64,000 bases of DNA from contig CM075102.1 of the NCBI GenBank assembly GCA_037576195.1, positions 14,380,745 through 14,444,744 of the forward strand. Reading direction: 5' to 3'. The notes below the pieces were generated by a model. The model ran no database searches, was not told the origin of the DNA, and saw only the letters and a program-made list of their open reading frames with translations. The translations under genes were made by a program, and so were the position numbers. This document shows, one piece after another, positions 46,901-58,541 of this stretch (position 1 is its first letter; every line of letters starts with the position of its first letter). The stretch is from Phytoseiulus persimilis. Its lineage: Eukaryota; Arthropoda; Arachnida; Mesostigmata; Phytoseiidae.

Positions 46901-49900
46901 AATCACGGTGTTGGCGCTGGCAGCCCGTATTTCGATGCAGTCTGTCCTTGTGGGAAACTGACGCCAAGTCCCCACGTGATGAATCGGGAGACACTGCCAC
47001 CGAAGTCGGAGCTTTCGCGGGGGAACCGCATGTCCGGACAGGTCCTCACGACTCGGAGTTCGCTATTCCGTCCCTCCTTCTCCTGGAACACAGCGCAGTG
47101 ACGCCGACCGAACCAATAATCCAGAAGCTCTCCTGGGCTCGTACGAGCAGAGAAGGAGCTCTAGAAAACGTTGCCGCTGTCAATCCGGAGGCGTGAACCG
47201 TTTTTGAAAGCCAACCAGTCGCTCGGTCTTTCTTTCTCCGTCTCACGTTTTGTTTTGTAGCGGTTCGGATACGCAGAGCAGACACTCGGACGGACGGTCG
47301 AATAGCAAAGCGAGGCCGCCGACGCCCAATAACCTTCGGAACACTTGGTACGTCTCGAACGTTCCCCTCAATGATCTGTGCTTCGACCAGTCCGATTCTC
47401 TCCTTCCCCACGCGATTGGAGCCCATGAATTCATTCAGCACTTCTTCCTCCTTTACCGGGATGTGAACCTGGTGGGATCCAATAGTTCGGCGATCTCCTG
47501 TCGATCCCAGGCCTCCCGATCAGCCCTGGAGAGGTTCTCGGCCTTTTTGATTGTTTTTCTCTCGGTTTGCTCGTCGGTCGACGCGGCGGCATCAAACTCA
47601 GAAAATACGGAACCGTCGCGGCTTCAGAAGTTCACCGAAGTCGCCCTTCGTCGTCGAAGACTCACAAGTCTATCTGATTCACTATTAAAGTTGATGATGC
47701 GTAAGTGACGTGTTAAGGCTGGGTGTTCGCGAGTAACACGGACGGGAGCAACGGCAACAAAAACACAGGCGACCAGCCTTGTGGGATTTGATGGTTTGTG
47801 TCAGGTCAGAGCTCCAAACAATTCGAGCTGTTGAAACGTGATCAACGTCGTTCAATGTGATGGGCGCCGTCGAACCCCGATCTGTGGGTGCCCTCTATCA
47901 AGAAAGTGGAAGGATTACTACGAACGGTGGAGCTGACGGGCTCGTGTCCATCATTTTTGCGGCTTTAGATCCGTACGATGAGTTTGAGAAGCATCATCGT
48001 TTGCTCCTCATCGAGGGCTGCTTGTGCCGCACGGCCTTTCAGACAGAAGCAAGAGTGCGTTGCGTTGCTCAGTCGATGAAACACGGTCTGTGCGGTTTGT
48101 TGACCGCGGCGCTCTGGACCCTGCTTTCTACGGAAGGCATGTCACTCTGATTGCTGTGCCTTCCCTATGAGTTAGGGGCACCCACTGAATGGGCTGAAGA
48201 GCCTACGTCGACCCTCGCAGTCAGAACTCCTGAGCCTCGCACACGAACACACCCGCCGTAACCAGATAACTAGTTATCAGAGCTTGTTCGGCCCGCTTTT
48301 TCTGAATCGGTTTCTGAATTCCGCGCCTGCGACACCTCGCACGTGCACGACATCCATCATGTTGCCGTGATAACGAAGTTTGACGGTATGTAGAACGTTA
48401 TCATCATATCCTCGGAGGAGACACGCCCGGACGTTTGTTTTTGATCGCTTGTTACGACACCACATCGTCACGCTGCTTTAGCTCCGAGTTCGTGCCATTG
48501 ACGAGGATTCAAGCTCAGTGTGAACGTCGTCGTTGACGAGCATTTGTTGCTCTCGTTGCTGCTGTTGGCTTCGAAGACGTTTTTGTTGTTGTTGTTGTTG
48601 TTTTCACCGTTATTGCCGTTGTTGCGGCCAGCGTTCTCGCAATCTTCTTAGCGGGCTTAGTGAGTTCCCAGGATTCTCCGAGGCGCGCTTGAAGATTCCG
48701 AGTCGATGTCACCCCGAGCTTGATACGAATTCCGTAATTAAGCTAAAAAAAAACACCCGACTGAGCAAAATAGCGATTCGATCGGCGCGTCAGTCCGTTA
48801 GCGAGCCTCGGTCGGCTGAATTCGTTCGACGGCTTTATTTCCCGTTCAAAGTTTGATTTGGCAGTGCATTTCGTAGAAGATCTGGGTCGATAATCTCATC
48901 GCTGTTCCAGTCGATGAGCAAATTTGTCAGTCTGAAATCTCCTTCATCGCTCATCTATTCCTTTCTCCCAGCGAGTTCGACGAATGAATCCCTGATTCCT
49001 CGATTTGGGCTATTATTGCTCAGCCAGGACTTCGCTCCTTTCTGGAGCAAGAATCGGGAGCGCTGGGAGACCTCACTGAACTATTGCTCGTTTTGGGGGA
49101 GAGCCCAGTGAGCATCGGAAAGAATTGGTTCCGAATGACAACGTGATCCGCCCGTCGTGACTCTTTGACCCGGTCCAGAAGCAACGGCCGCTCGCCGGAC
49201 CACTCTCGGCCACCCAGACAGAAACTGGATTTAGATACAATTCGAAATGCGAGCAACAGCCGAAAACCCACGCGACCAACTGATATGTGACAGCTCGCAA
49301 CCATCCAGCTTCGAGTTCCTTTCGACGTAATGTACCGCTCGGACGAGTCTTCGGTCTCACATCACATTTCTAGCGTTCTGTTTTCTCAGAGGGAAGATCT
49401 TAAATCTGTCGCTCAATCTCTCGCTTCGTCAGGGATTACATACCATAGGATCATGGCTGGCAACGAATCAGCGTTCTTTCAGCTCACTGTTACTCTGGCC
49501 GAGTAATAATTGGCGACCGTCCGAAGGGCAGAAAGAAGCAAATCCGTTCGTTCTCTACTCGGCTACCGGGTCAAACTCGATAACGCGGACAGCTCCTGAA
49601 CGCCTCCTGCTCTTGAGAGTCCGGGAGGGCGTTCGGGTAGCGCGAATACTCAGCGGAAGCTCTCAATCACATCCCTGAGCTTCCTCTTCCCACAGTCGAT
49701 CAGGATATCCAAATCGATCTTCACCCGAAAAGTCGTCAGGTCCCCGTATTCCTCCCCTTGAGTGATTTCGCAGATTTCAACCTTTTGGGGGGGAAAATTC
49801 GATGGCTCACCTTGAAGAGTCTGTCCCGTTGATACCAAACGTCTTCTTCCTCGATATTCTCGAGTTCATCTCGAGAGCGAGACAATATCCGCCTACGGCT

Positions 49901-49906
49901 TATCAT
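28917..49906 (-). CDS. MH2-like protein of the Expansion/Rebuff family
   Basis: Seven coding exons, all phase-compatible: 49906-49811, 35528-35298, 30809-30601, 30498-30353, 30200-29956, 29624-29363, 29065-28917; 445 aa. The start MISRRRILSRSRDELENIEE and WYQRDRLFK splices over 14.3 kb to DHIQEVLHKWEQIDDEIWAK. The conserved domain continues with ERNRRVAKAYARAPELEING, DGFDGFKIGLNAFDNPMRD, MDKSGNIVIKRISKSSIYV, KPVKLFDMERFRANV, YPDRKSLEAQCISCISFV and VMVINIVALDMLKSKLPPQY. The C-terminal half is polar and Pro/Ser/Tyr-rich (MKRDRDPRPPKLPPRDHK, NFNRDYNYNRRDRERLQK) and probably disordered. In Drosophila the Smad-like (MH2-type) proteins Expansion and Rebuff organise apical chitin deposition in trachea; I infer the same family here. 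A large 5' intron suggests complex regulation. Upstream non-coding exons may exist. Confidence 0.85.
30810..35297 (-). other. Second intron of the Expansion-like gene (4.5 kb)
   Basis: Bounded by a GTAAGT donor after ...KKRIGM and the acceptor CTCGATTCCAG. Inside are a short (TC)n run (35117-35133) and chance-length frames such as 32863-33354 and 33855-34370 (minus), which are Ser/Arg-rich with no motifs. No nested gene is supported. Confidence 0.6.
45981..46292 (+). CDS. ATG-led polar frame inside the large intron
   Basis: Begins MSNAYQNASKVSPPSERGG and continues with Ser/Thr/Asn-rich sequence to about RNLRNKQTPRYQG, then turns hydrophobic. The N-terminal part looks protein-like, but the other plus frame and the minus strand are open too. 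A possible donor (GTCTCG after CAAG) is weak. It could be the first exon of a gene continuing at 47.3 kb. Confidence 0.18.
   Translation: MSNAYQNASKVSPPSERGGTSTTKSGTANRGRPQNALWTKSAELPHRNLRNKQTPRYQGLAVICILTLLRDTVDFSGAPNDDSTPWAAVPLLSVPITRTTIWP
47261..47701 (+). CDS. Candidate exon of a nested plus-strand gene
   Basis: The acceptor TTTTGTTTTGTAG at 47260 opens a frame that stays open 147 codons up to a consensus GTAAGT at 47702. It begins GSDTQSRHSDGRSNSKARPP, includes FIQHFFLLYRDVNLVG and a hydrophobic stretch FSAFLIVFLSVCSSVDAAAS that resembles a signal or membrane segment, and ends LTSLSDSLLKLMM. An internal GTACGT donor at 47348 would shorten it to 87 nt. No family is recognised. It lies in the first intron of the minus-strand Expansion-like gene. 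Confidence 0.32.
48583..48600. repeat. (TTG)n microsatellite
   Basis: Six uninterrupted TTG units, in the first intron of the Expansion-like gene. Confidence 0.85.
49650..49781 (-). other. In-phase open stretch just after the first coding exon
   Basis: An AG at 49783-49782 opens a 43-codon frame VEICEITQGEEYGDLTTFR ... RDVIESFR followed by a stop. Joined to the first exon it would be in phase (LFK-VEIC), but the intervening 29 nt is shorter than any usual spliceosomal intron. Composition is very protein-like. It may be an alternative terminal exon, an exon of another gene, or chance. Confidence 0.25.
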
Positions 49907-52900
49907 CTTTGTTAAATAAATAAATTTGAGCTATTTACCTGCAAAGAGAAAGAGGTTGGCGCCGTTTAGTCAATTGCTCACACTGGGGGAGCCGTACAGG
50001 CAACCGTTCATCCGATCGATCATCTTCATTCACAGAACAACAGGTTGCACTTGAACTGGATCGACCGCGCATCAGGTGTCGGGAGGCAATCGTGTGGACG
50101 AGAATAATGGGAGAAAAAATGATGATGAAACGAACGAGAATACTTGGACGACGAAAGAGACCATTCAATTTAAACGGATCATGAGAAATTCTTTGTAATT
50201 TCTGGCCCATTGTGCAGCGGGCAAAAGAGCATCGTGTCAGCATTGTGATTCTCGATGCCGTAATCACAACCGGTACTGAAACAATGGTGGAACGATGGTC
50301 TGGCTTGATATCTTCTCCTTAATGCGGACATTGCTACAACTACCAGGTCCGGTCGATCATCTGCTGTTGTCAAACACCTCTTATATTTCCCCTAGACAAC
50401 TCCAGTTCCGTTCAATGGGTCATCGCCGGAGCGAGGTCTCGATTCACTGTTCCATAAAGCAGAGATTTGGGATCTTATGACATGAAATCTCTTCCCCAAA
50501 CCCGAATGGAATGCTTCGCGAGTATAGCTCGAAAAGCACGAAAGAACATGGATGCGTCTTTCGGAAGTTGAAAAAAATCTCACGGCTCCGACGTTTCCAC
50601 CAGCTCGTATGAGCACCACCGCTATTTACTACAGGACTAGTACAAGTGGCGGTCGGAAGTGAATGCAGACGGTGAGTGCCGACACAATGATTTTATGACT
50701 GCAACGAAGGCGCGAAGCGGTCGTCCGTAGTACGAATTTCATCGGCGATTCAGCAAACATTCGTCGAGCTATTAACAAACATGAGTGAAGAGGCGAAACA
50801 CGGCGTCGCGAGAAAACAGCCAATTTTGTTGGCATCGCGAGGTTCACAGCAGCTGATGACAAGCTTGGATCTCTTTTCCCGGTTGACGTTCGTGATGCCG
50901 CAGATCAAATCCTTTGTTCGGGACTGTGATAGAGTTCCGACTTCTCGCGAAAAGACCTCGGAGGCTCTTTGAAGCCCGGGTTTTAACCTGCTCAGTATCA
51001 TCACTTAGAAACACCATTTTCGGGATCGCATCGCATTCTCCCGTTATCCCGTTTTCCAGGCAGATGTCAATCCGTATACAACATACTGATAGCAACTCCA
51101 AGTGACCATTCCTATCCGCGACCTCACTGCGATCATCGTTGTCCCCGTCGGTGACCCGCTGGTTTGTTTTGGGCAAAGTTATTTTGGCGCGGCCTGTTCA
51201 GCCCGTACATCCCTAGATCGCATGCATGATCCGTGTCCGGCTCGTCGTCACCGTGAAAATGGACACGCCATTCCAGCCGGCTATACGCTGCACGAATCTT
51301 CGACTCACTCGCAGTAGTCTTCAACCACTAAACGATTTCACTCGTGGGGATGTTCATCATCAGCTTCGTTAATAACCGACCGGTATTGATTCGATGATAT
51401 TTCGCATGCGCGCGCGGGAAACGTGTTCGCCGTCTTACGGTATCCTCTCACCACTCGACTGATTCTCGGCCGATTCAGGCAGGTGCCGTATTTTCTCATG
51501 GCCCTTACGAAGGTCCCCCGCCTGTGCAGCGCGCGCGGCTTTACGAGAAGTTCGTGGAAGATGTTCTTCCGCGATGCCGGATTTCGGCCATAGCTGGTCG
51601 GCTCGCTGAATTTCCGGCCGTCAAATGTTCAGATGCGCGACTCTGTTAATCGTCGGCGTACCTCAGGGAGCAAATCTGAATACAAGCTCATCTTGATCAT
51701 CATTACCACGGCTTCTCACCACGGCCGACTTCAGCGTCTTCTCCGCTGAAGATGGACGAGCAGACTAATTTTTCACTAGTCGCTGCTCCACCGTCCGTCT
51801 TCTCGTCCGCTCGCCGACTCGCCCCGTCTCTGCCGGTCCGCGATTGTGGAAAACCCGATCGGCGATCGATTGAGGCATTTCCTGATGGAATTACCGGGAC
51901 TTTTGCTTTCAAAATTCAGATGGGAACTGGATGAGGAGAAGATAAACGAGAACACTGGCGAAAGCTGACGCAGGAATCCAAAGATCCCTGACAGGATTGA
52001 GTTCACTGATCTGCTTTCGACTGTAGAGTTATCCTGCCCTCGGCTTTCGTGCGTACACCGCATACGAAGGCGTTCATCGCTTCGTGAAACGTTGCATCGA
52101 CTGCGAAAACGTCAACGCCACGACGTGATTGCCTTTCACAACAAGATGGGGGCAATGCGGGATATCCGATGATTGTCTATGATGTGAATTTACAACACCC
52201 ACACTTTTGAATCACGAAGCTCCGATCAACGCGAACAAACTCCATCCAAGTTCATTCGATCTTCCCTTCCAACTATCCCTGGAGCGTCGCTGGCTGCTGT
52301 ACTCCGGGCCTCCTTGAAATTGTTTATGACCTACAGTATGCGTCGACTTATAAACGTCGCATCGATCATGAAGACAGCCCTCTGGTTTTCTCGTAGCTCG
52401 GGAATTTCATCGTGGCCGATAAAGAAATGGAAGATTCTCGCTCGTGGGAAAACGTCGCTAACCTTGACCCGCTGATTGGGGATGGGAATTACGGTTTGCA
52501 TCACCGTTATGATTTTCACCAAACTCATCGCACCAGGCCAGGCAGAAGTCTTGTATAACCTGTTATCTCGGATCAAACTTTGCGCGAAGTTTGCTGTTCA
52601 GCCGGACGATATCGGCGTGAGAACATCGTGCGGAACTCCGTAGGAGCCGATTTGCGGTCATTCAATGAATCACTGAATTCATTGGCACGGAGCGAACTCT
52701 GTCGTTCAACTTCGAGATGTCCGGAGCGATAGTCCGAAGTTGAAGTTGGGCCTTGAAAGCTTAGCATATCGCAGCGCCGAGCCAGCATCAGATCCATTGG
52801 GAGAATGATTGTGGAATTCCGAGAGCGTCAGTGAAGTATGATTTATTCTCTGGGAGCATACCTTCGTTTGCAAGAATGTTGCTCTTATTCCTGCAAGTTT

Positions 52901-55900
52901 CATCAAACCTCCAGCCTCACGTCTAACCGGGTCCATCTCGTTCGATTGAGACCACGTTAAGAACTGAATTCATAGACAACATATATCAGAGGGGTTGTTG
53001 AAAATTTCGGAGCGTTTCCGACGATTCGTGTTGGGGGGCGTCGCTTCAACACCCCGAACCGGGAGATGACCAAGTCGTTTACTCAATTTTCAGTGATCTT
53101 GTGATGATCCAGAACGATTTCAGGGAAGAAAAGTGTGTTTCCCGTGATTTGCTCCAAACAGATGGGAACAACAGAAGGCGAAAACGCGAAGCTAAAACAT
53201 CCAGCTGCGGGCCTTCACATTAACTCACAACCGCGAGCTAAACTGGCAGCTAGGTATGGAAAGTGATTTTTTTATATGATTGCCGGCAATATCATTGTCG
53301 ATGATGATAATGTTTTGCTTGCTTCGCTTCTGCTTTCGCAGCTAAAGTTGAACTTGTTGCTGAAGTTGTCGTTTATGTTCTCTTATGAAATGCGTCGGTT
53401 TTCCTATACTTTCGACATTTTCCCCTATCTCCGTTTGTTTATTGCATTTAAAGTTCGTACAAACGACCGAACGCAGTCGTCGGTGTCGTTCAACTAGCTG
53501 TGACCGAACGTTTGCTCGCGAGAGTCGTCGTTGACGTCATCATCCCAGTCGTATAGCGGCGTCATATCGTTTATCTGAAGTTATCTTCCCCGGCTGATCA
53601 CGTTGACCACATTTGAGTTTTACAGCGAGCGACTTGCTCCGCTTTATCGGGCTGTAACAATCTTCTACAAACATGTACGCGTGCTCACGACTCAAAAATA
53701 TTTCAGTTGACGGTCGAAACTCGCAGCAGCGGCGGCCGGTTGCCCTGCTCATGAGGTCTCTAGTGTCTGCGGCAGTCGTGGCTCCCGTTGAGATTTTTGT
53801 GGAATCTACCTAGAAGTCAGCATGACGCTCCCTGATGCGCTCGCATCGCGGCGATGTTGCCAGGACTCTTCGAAGGCGTCCTGACGCCGTGGTTTGACAG
53901 CGACGGATGCCCCGGAGCTTATCAAACTTAATGACCTAGGATGATTCCTAGCGGTACTACAAGTGCTCCTAATTTGACTGAAATTGTTCTCGACGCTTTG
54001 TTGCCCTGTTGGCCATGAGATATCATCTGTCCGTTGACTAGGCTGCTTTCCACGACATTCTAGCGGCTTGCGGAGCGAGGGCGGTGTATTTCAATCGGCG
54101 GAATACATTTGAGGGCGGTTACGCTACTCATCATAGCAGCAATGGTAGTTGTCGTTGTTGTAGCCCTTGTGCTGGTCTTCGTTGCCATCGTCGCCATTGT
54201 GGTGGCAAGCACGAAGGATGGCGGAATCGTCGAACGGGCGGTGCAGCTAGCCTGCTGCTCAGTTTTTATTCCGTTTCCACTAGACTCACTCAAACTTGAG
54301 TCAATGATGGAGTGACTCACCTGGTGCACGGGACCATTCATGGCGTATATGGAACGACATGCGAAGAATGGACGACCTCACGAAGAGCTTTTTTTCGTTC
54401 GAACACCCTTCTGATGACTCGTTGGTTGGCAACGAGCGTTCACTAGGGACGATTGTGCGTATGCCGCACTGGCAACAATCGCATCAATCACTCAATGAGG
54501 AGATCAATAAATAGATCGATAGAATCCGTCGAGCGCTCATCATCGAATAGGACTTTGTTGCGCTCTTACGAAAGTTACCCAAAATTCCGCTCGGCGCTGC
54601 AAGCGCGATATATCCCAGCGACCACGACTTCCGGCGTCAATCAATCGACCGCATTGATCGCTGCCAATTGAGACAGTGGGCAACAGTCGTCGTTCTCTAT
54701 TTTTCGAAGCTGTCCGCTGGAATTGGCGGCGTACAAGAACCGTTTCGGAACCGCCGTTCCCGATTGGAACGAGTGGGAAAATTATTTGGCAGATGAGATG
54801 TCGAAGGGTGATCCGCAGGCGTCTGATCAGCTGCAGTGAATAGTCCCGGCGAAGGAACGCTCAAAGCTGGACCGCCGTTGACTTAGCTGAGACAGACGTG
54901 ATTTCACGTAACAGCATGATGCCAGAATGTGACGAGACGTTGTGTAGTCCAACGATGCGAAAAAAGAATAATCAGCCTGTATGCATAGTCGTCAAATCCA
55001 AGTCCGTCCGCAGTTCCAAGCCGGCAGTTTCCTGTGAATGCCGCTCTCACTGTGAACCTGTAGAACAATCTATCAATGAGCACTCTTAATGGGTGCTCAC
55101 TTTCCCTTCGACTCGTTTCGGATCCTAAAACTTTCGAGCGGCTGAAACGCCGGAGGACTGAGTAACGAAGATGATCCTATGATTCCAGCAATGGTCGTTC
55201 CGGCTCGGCCGAGAAAGCTTCAGAAGCAGTCGTAATTCTCTGCCATTCACGTCAGAAGTCACTTAAAGACACTGGTTCGGCTTGCGATCAAGGGATGGCC
55301 GTGGCGGAGACGGCAACAAGGGGTTCGCTGCTCGGTGGGGTCGCTCGTCCACTTTCTTGGTCGGCTCGTCCATGTCGCCAAGGACACAAGTCTCAGAAAG
55401 CCGCGCAGACGGTGGCCGGGAATCGGGTTGACGATGTGGCCGTCTCACTCCCTGGTCTCTTCTCGTTACGGAAACCGCGCTATCAACAAGATATCCCTGC
55501 AGTTGTAGATCTACCCATTCGTAGAAGAAGACTCGTTATCAACACCACCAGCCTCAGTCTGACGATCCGACTTCCTCGTGGAAAACTATTTGGTGCAGAA
55601 TTTTTCAGCGTTAAGGCCGCTGTCAATTGTTTTTAGGCGGAGAAGCGTTTACCGACAAAAAATATGACCGTAAGTGAAATACCGACGAGTGCCTGCCCAC
55701 AATGGGAGCAAGAAGGAAGAGCGAACCGAAGAATAGAAGAAAGTGAGAAAATTCGCCTGTGCCGATCGTGAGCCCCGAGCATTTCAACGGGGAGGGGAGG
55801 TACTGTCGAGATATCACAAAGGCAGCAACAGTAACCCGAGGAGAAGTTACTGCTGGTGCGAAGTCTCAAAAGAACTTCAAAAATGGAAAATCGAAATTTA

Positions 55901-58495
55901 CGCCACGATCCCGCTTCTACCACCACGTCGTCTCCAGTTGTCAGTGCTATACCTCCTTCGCGCTTCACGGTGTGAATCTCTGGCAGGCGAACGCAGTTAT
56001 GAATACAATTGGAACGGTACATAAATGATGAACGGTTGTACCAGGCATGAACTTCGGTCAATCCGAAGTTGAGCTAGTGAAAGAGTCGGGTTAGAAGATA
56101 TCAACGCTTGAGAGGAATTCTGTCAGTTCGGCCTGTTCTACCATCTGTCTGTCTGCTCATCTGTCTGCCCAGCGAACTTTCGCTTGATTCAAGTGGTCGG
56201 TGGGACCAGTCGCCGCCAAGGACTTCTTTTGATCTGGCTTGGCCACTTTCATTGTGCAGCATTTATGGAAAGGGGAGCCTTCGTTCCGAGAATGTCAATG
56301 CTAACGGAGAAAAGTCTGTTTGCTCCTTCGTGTCGCTGCCTCCGCCGTTTGAAACTTCTTGGAGACAATGCTGAACTCGGTGATTCGGATCAAAGATGTC
56401 CGGGAATCGAAAGCTTCCTCTTGAATTCTGAGTCTCGAACACAAGCATGAATCTTCCCGCTGACTACGGGAGGGGAGCGTTGTTATAAGTATCAGTCGTT
56501 GAGCTCTCAGCTCTTTCTGAGGGATGGAACGTCGATCGGGGAATAAAGACAGAACTGAGCAACGAAGTCAGGATATAAATAAAACAGGAGGGAAGTGGAA
56601 AAGGGAGCACAAAGCGTTGGATAAGAGCCTCGTAACGGTAGCTTCGCGCCGATTTTTTCTCGAGCACGTTCCCTGATACATTTTTATTCATTTCGGAGCC
56701 GAGTTGGTAAGACAGTGGGGGAGTTAGTTGGTTGGCCTGTCAGTGAGTCCAACCGTAATAGTGGTAACGGAAGGCGCAACGGTGGGAATTACATTCGTTG
56801 AATTATCCGGATTCGTGCTCGCGTGGCTTTGCTTTCTTACTTCTTCTTTTTTGTGGACCAGTGTGCACCGATGCGCTCGTAGTCGAATCCCCAGGCGAAT
56901 GATCGTCTTACGTTCGCAACGAGAAACTAAAAATGCTTATTGACAGACTTCCCGACCACTGGAGGGAAGCGACGAGCAGCTCGCTCCGAGCTATGTTTGA
57001 TTCAATAGAGAATCAAACTTGTTCTTCGCCAGGAGGGAGAAGCCGGGACCGGCCGTGGATTCATCGGGAAATCGCCGCCGGCACGGAAACATGCAAGTCT
57101 CGCTGGAAGTGAACTTCAGAAGAAAGTCCTGTTACGAGAGATCTTATCCCCGTTGCTTCTAATTGCTGAACCGCTCGTCGGTCGGTCCAAACAGTCAATA
57201 ACAATCGATCTCATTCTCTGTGAGTTCACGTCGCAATTTCACAAATTTTCCTTGGGAATCGCTGACTGTGGATGGTATCATAACTGTCAGCCCACTTTCA
57301 AAACTCGGCAGAGGGAGAAAATTTCATTACAATCGAACCGATATCGATACCCCGGCGCATGACATAGAAAACGGTTTTGGTTTTCATAGCAGTTGATGAA
57401 TTCGGTTCCCGTTCCCAACTTCCACTCCCTTGGGCCGGTGAAACAACGACGGTACAGCTCCGCAGCCAGAGAGGTTTTTTCGGACAACACATTTCCGTCT
57501 TTTCGTCGGATCTTACAAGATTCGCCGCCTCGATTTGTGTGAAGTGAACTGTGGCCATCAATCGATGGTCGTTAGTGTCCATGTCGCTGGGAACCGATCG
57601 AGTTCCGGCGCCGTCGCCGGTTTGGCGGATCGAATCGAAAGCGTCTGTCAGTCAGACAGTGAGCCGAGCAGTGTTGCGTAATGAAAGCGTATTGATACGA
57701 CGAAAAAACGCCGCAGCCGACTGCGGACCCGGTCTTGTTTGCTATCAGCGTTCCCGAGCGATACAATACCAACAGCCGCCGCGGAGGGGGAATTCGGACC
57801 TGCCCAATAATCAAAATGAACTGAGGGGGACCTTCGCAACTCGTTCAACTCCAGCTCCGGTTGTCCAGCTAGTTGTTCGCGTTTCCTTTCATGCAGCCAA
57901 TGGTCGCCAACAATCGTGCGCGCCCGATAAGAATTGTGCAAGGATTTTACGTCTACAAATGTTTATGGAATGTCTCGTCATCAGAGGCGGCGGCTGCTGC
58001 TGCCGGTCCCGCCGCCCAAACACCGGGGTCCATTGTTGTACCCTCTGTATTGCTTGCTCGACGCAGATTGGTTCCGTCCATGAATTTCTCTTATCTCAGC
58101 AGTAGGAGCAGCATGCGTTTCCCCGATCGATGGGGGTAGTTGAAACGTCATCGGACGGTTCATGTAGCACAGTGCGCCGGGGCGATCGCCTGTAGGTCCC
58201 TCTTTCGGCCGCAATCAGCTCCCCCTGGTTCCACAAGCCGTATGTTATCTACACCAACCGTTCAGCCTAATTTTGCTCCGAGAGCGAGCAAGCCGATTCG
58301 CAAGAGTTCCGGACTCACGCCCGCACCGAGCCTTCAAGTACGGTGCGGGATGATAGCTAGGCTGGATTTGAAGTTGGCACACGCAGCGGCGGGACCAACC
58401 CCGTGTCATCGGACAAATTTGTAGCTGTGCTGTGCTGCTGTTTTCTAGAGAAAGACGGCGAAGGAGACGGCGACGGCGTTGTCGTTGGATAGGCG

Positions 58496-58541
58496 GACTG
58501 ACTGACTGACTGACAGGCAAGCGAGCGAGCGAGCGAGCGAG
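58496..58541. repeat. Adjacent tetranucleotide repeats (GACT)n and (GCGA)n
   Basis: GACT units run to about 58514 and GCGA units from 58521 to 58541, followed by GCAA variants; a two-motif microsatellite. Confidence 0.85.

Larger units (their letters stand above)
35529..49810 (-). other. First intron of the Expansion-like gene (14.3 kb)
   Basis: Bounded by the GTGAGC donor after ...RDRLFK and the acceptor CTGTTCCTTTCCAG. It holds simple repeats ((TTG)n at 42950-42963 and 48583-48600), plus-strand exon candidates at 45981-46292 and 47261-47701, and minus-strand ATG-led frames at 38688-38882 and 39417-39764 that might be alternative first exons. The rest shows nothing I can assign. Confidence 0.55.

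Noticed and set aside
54109..54315. 68-codon frame with a Val/Ala membrane-like helix
   Set aside because: Comes from a GTT/GTC-rich simple-sequence tract; no flanking exon structure.
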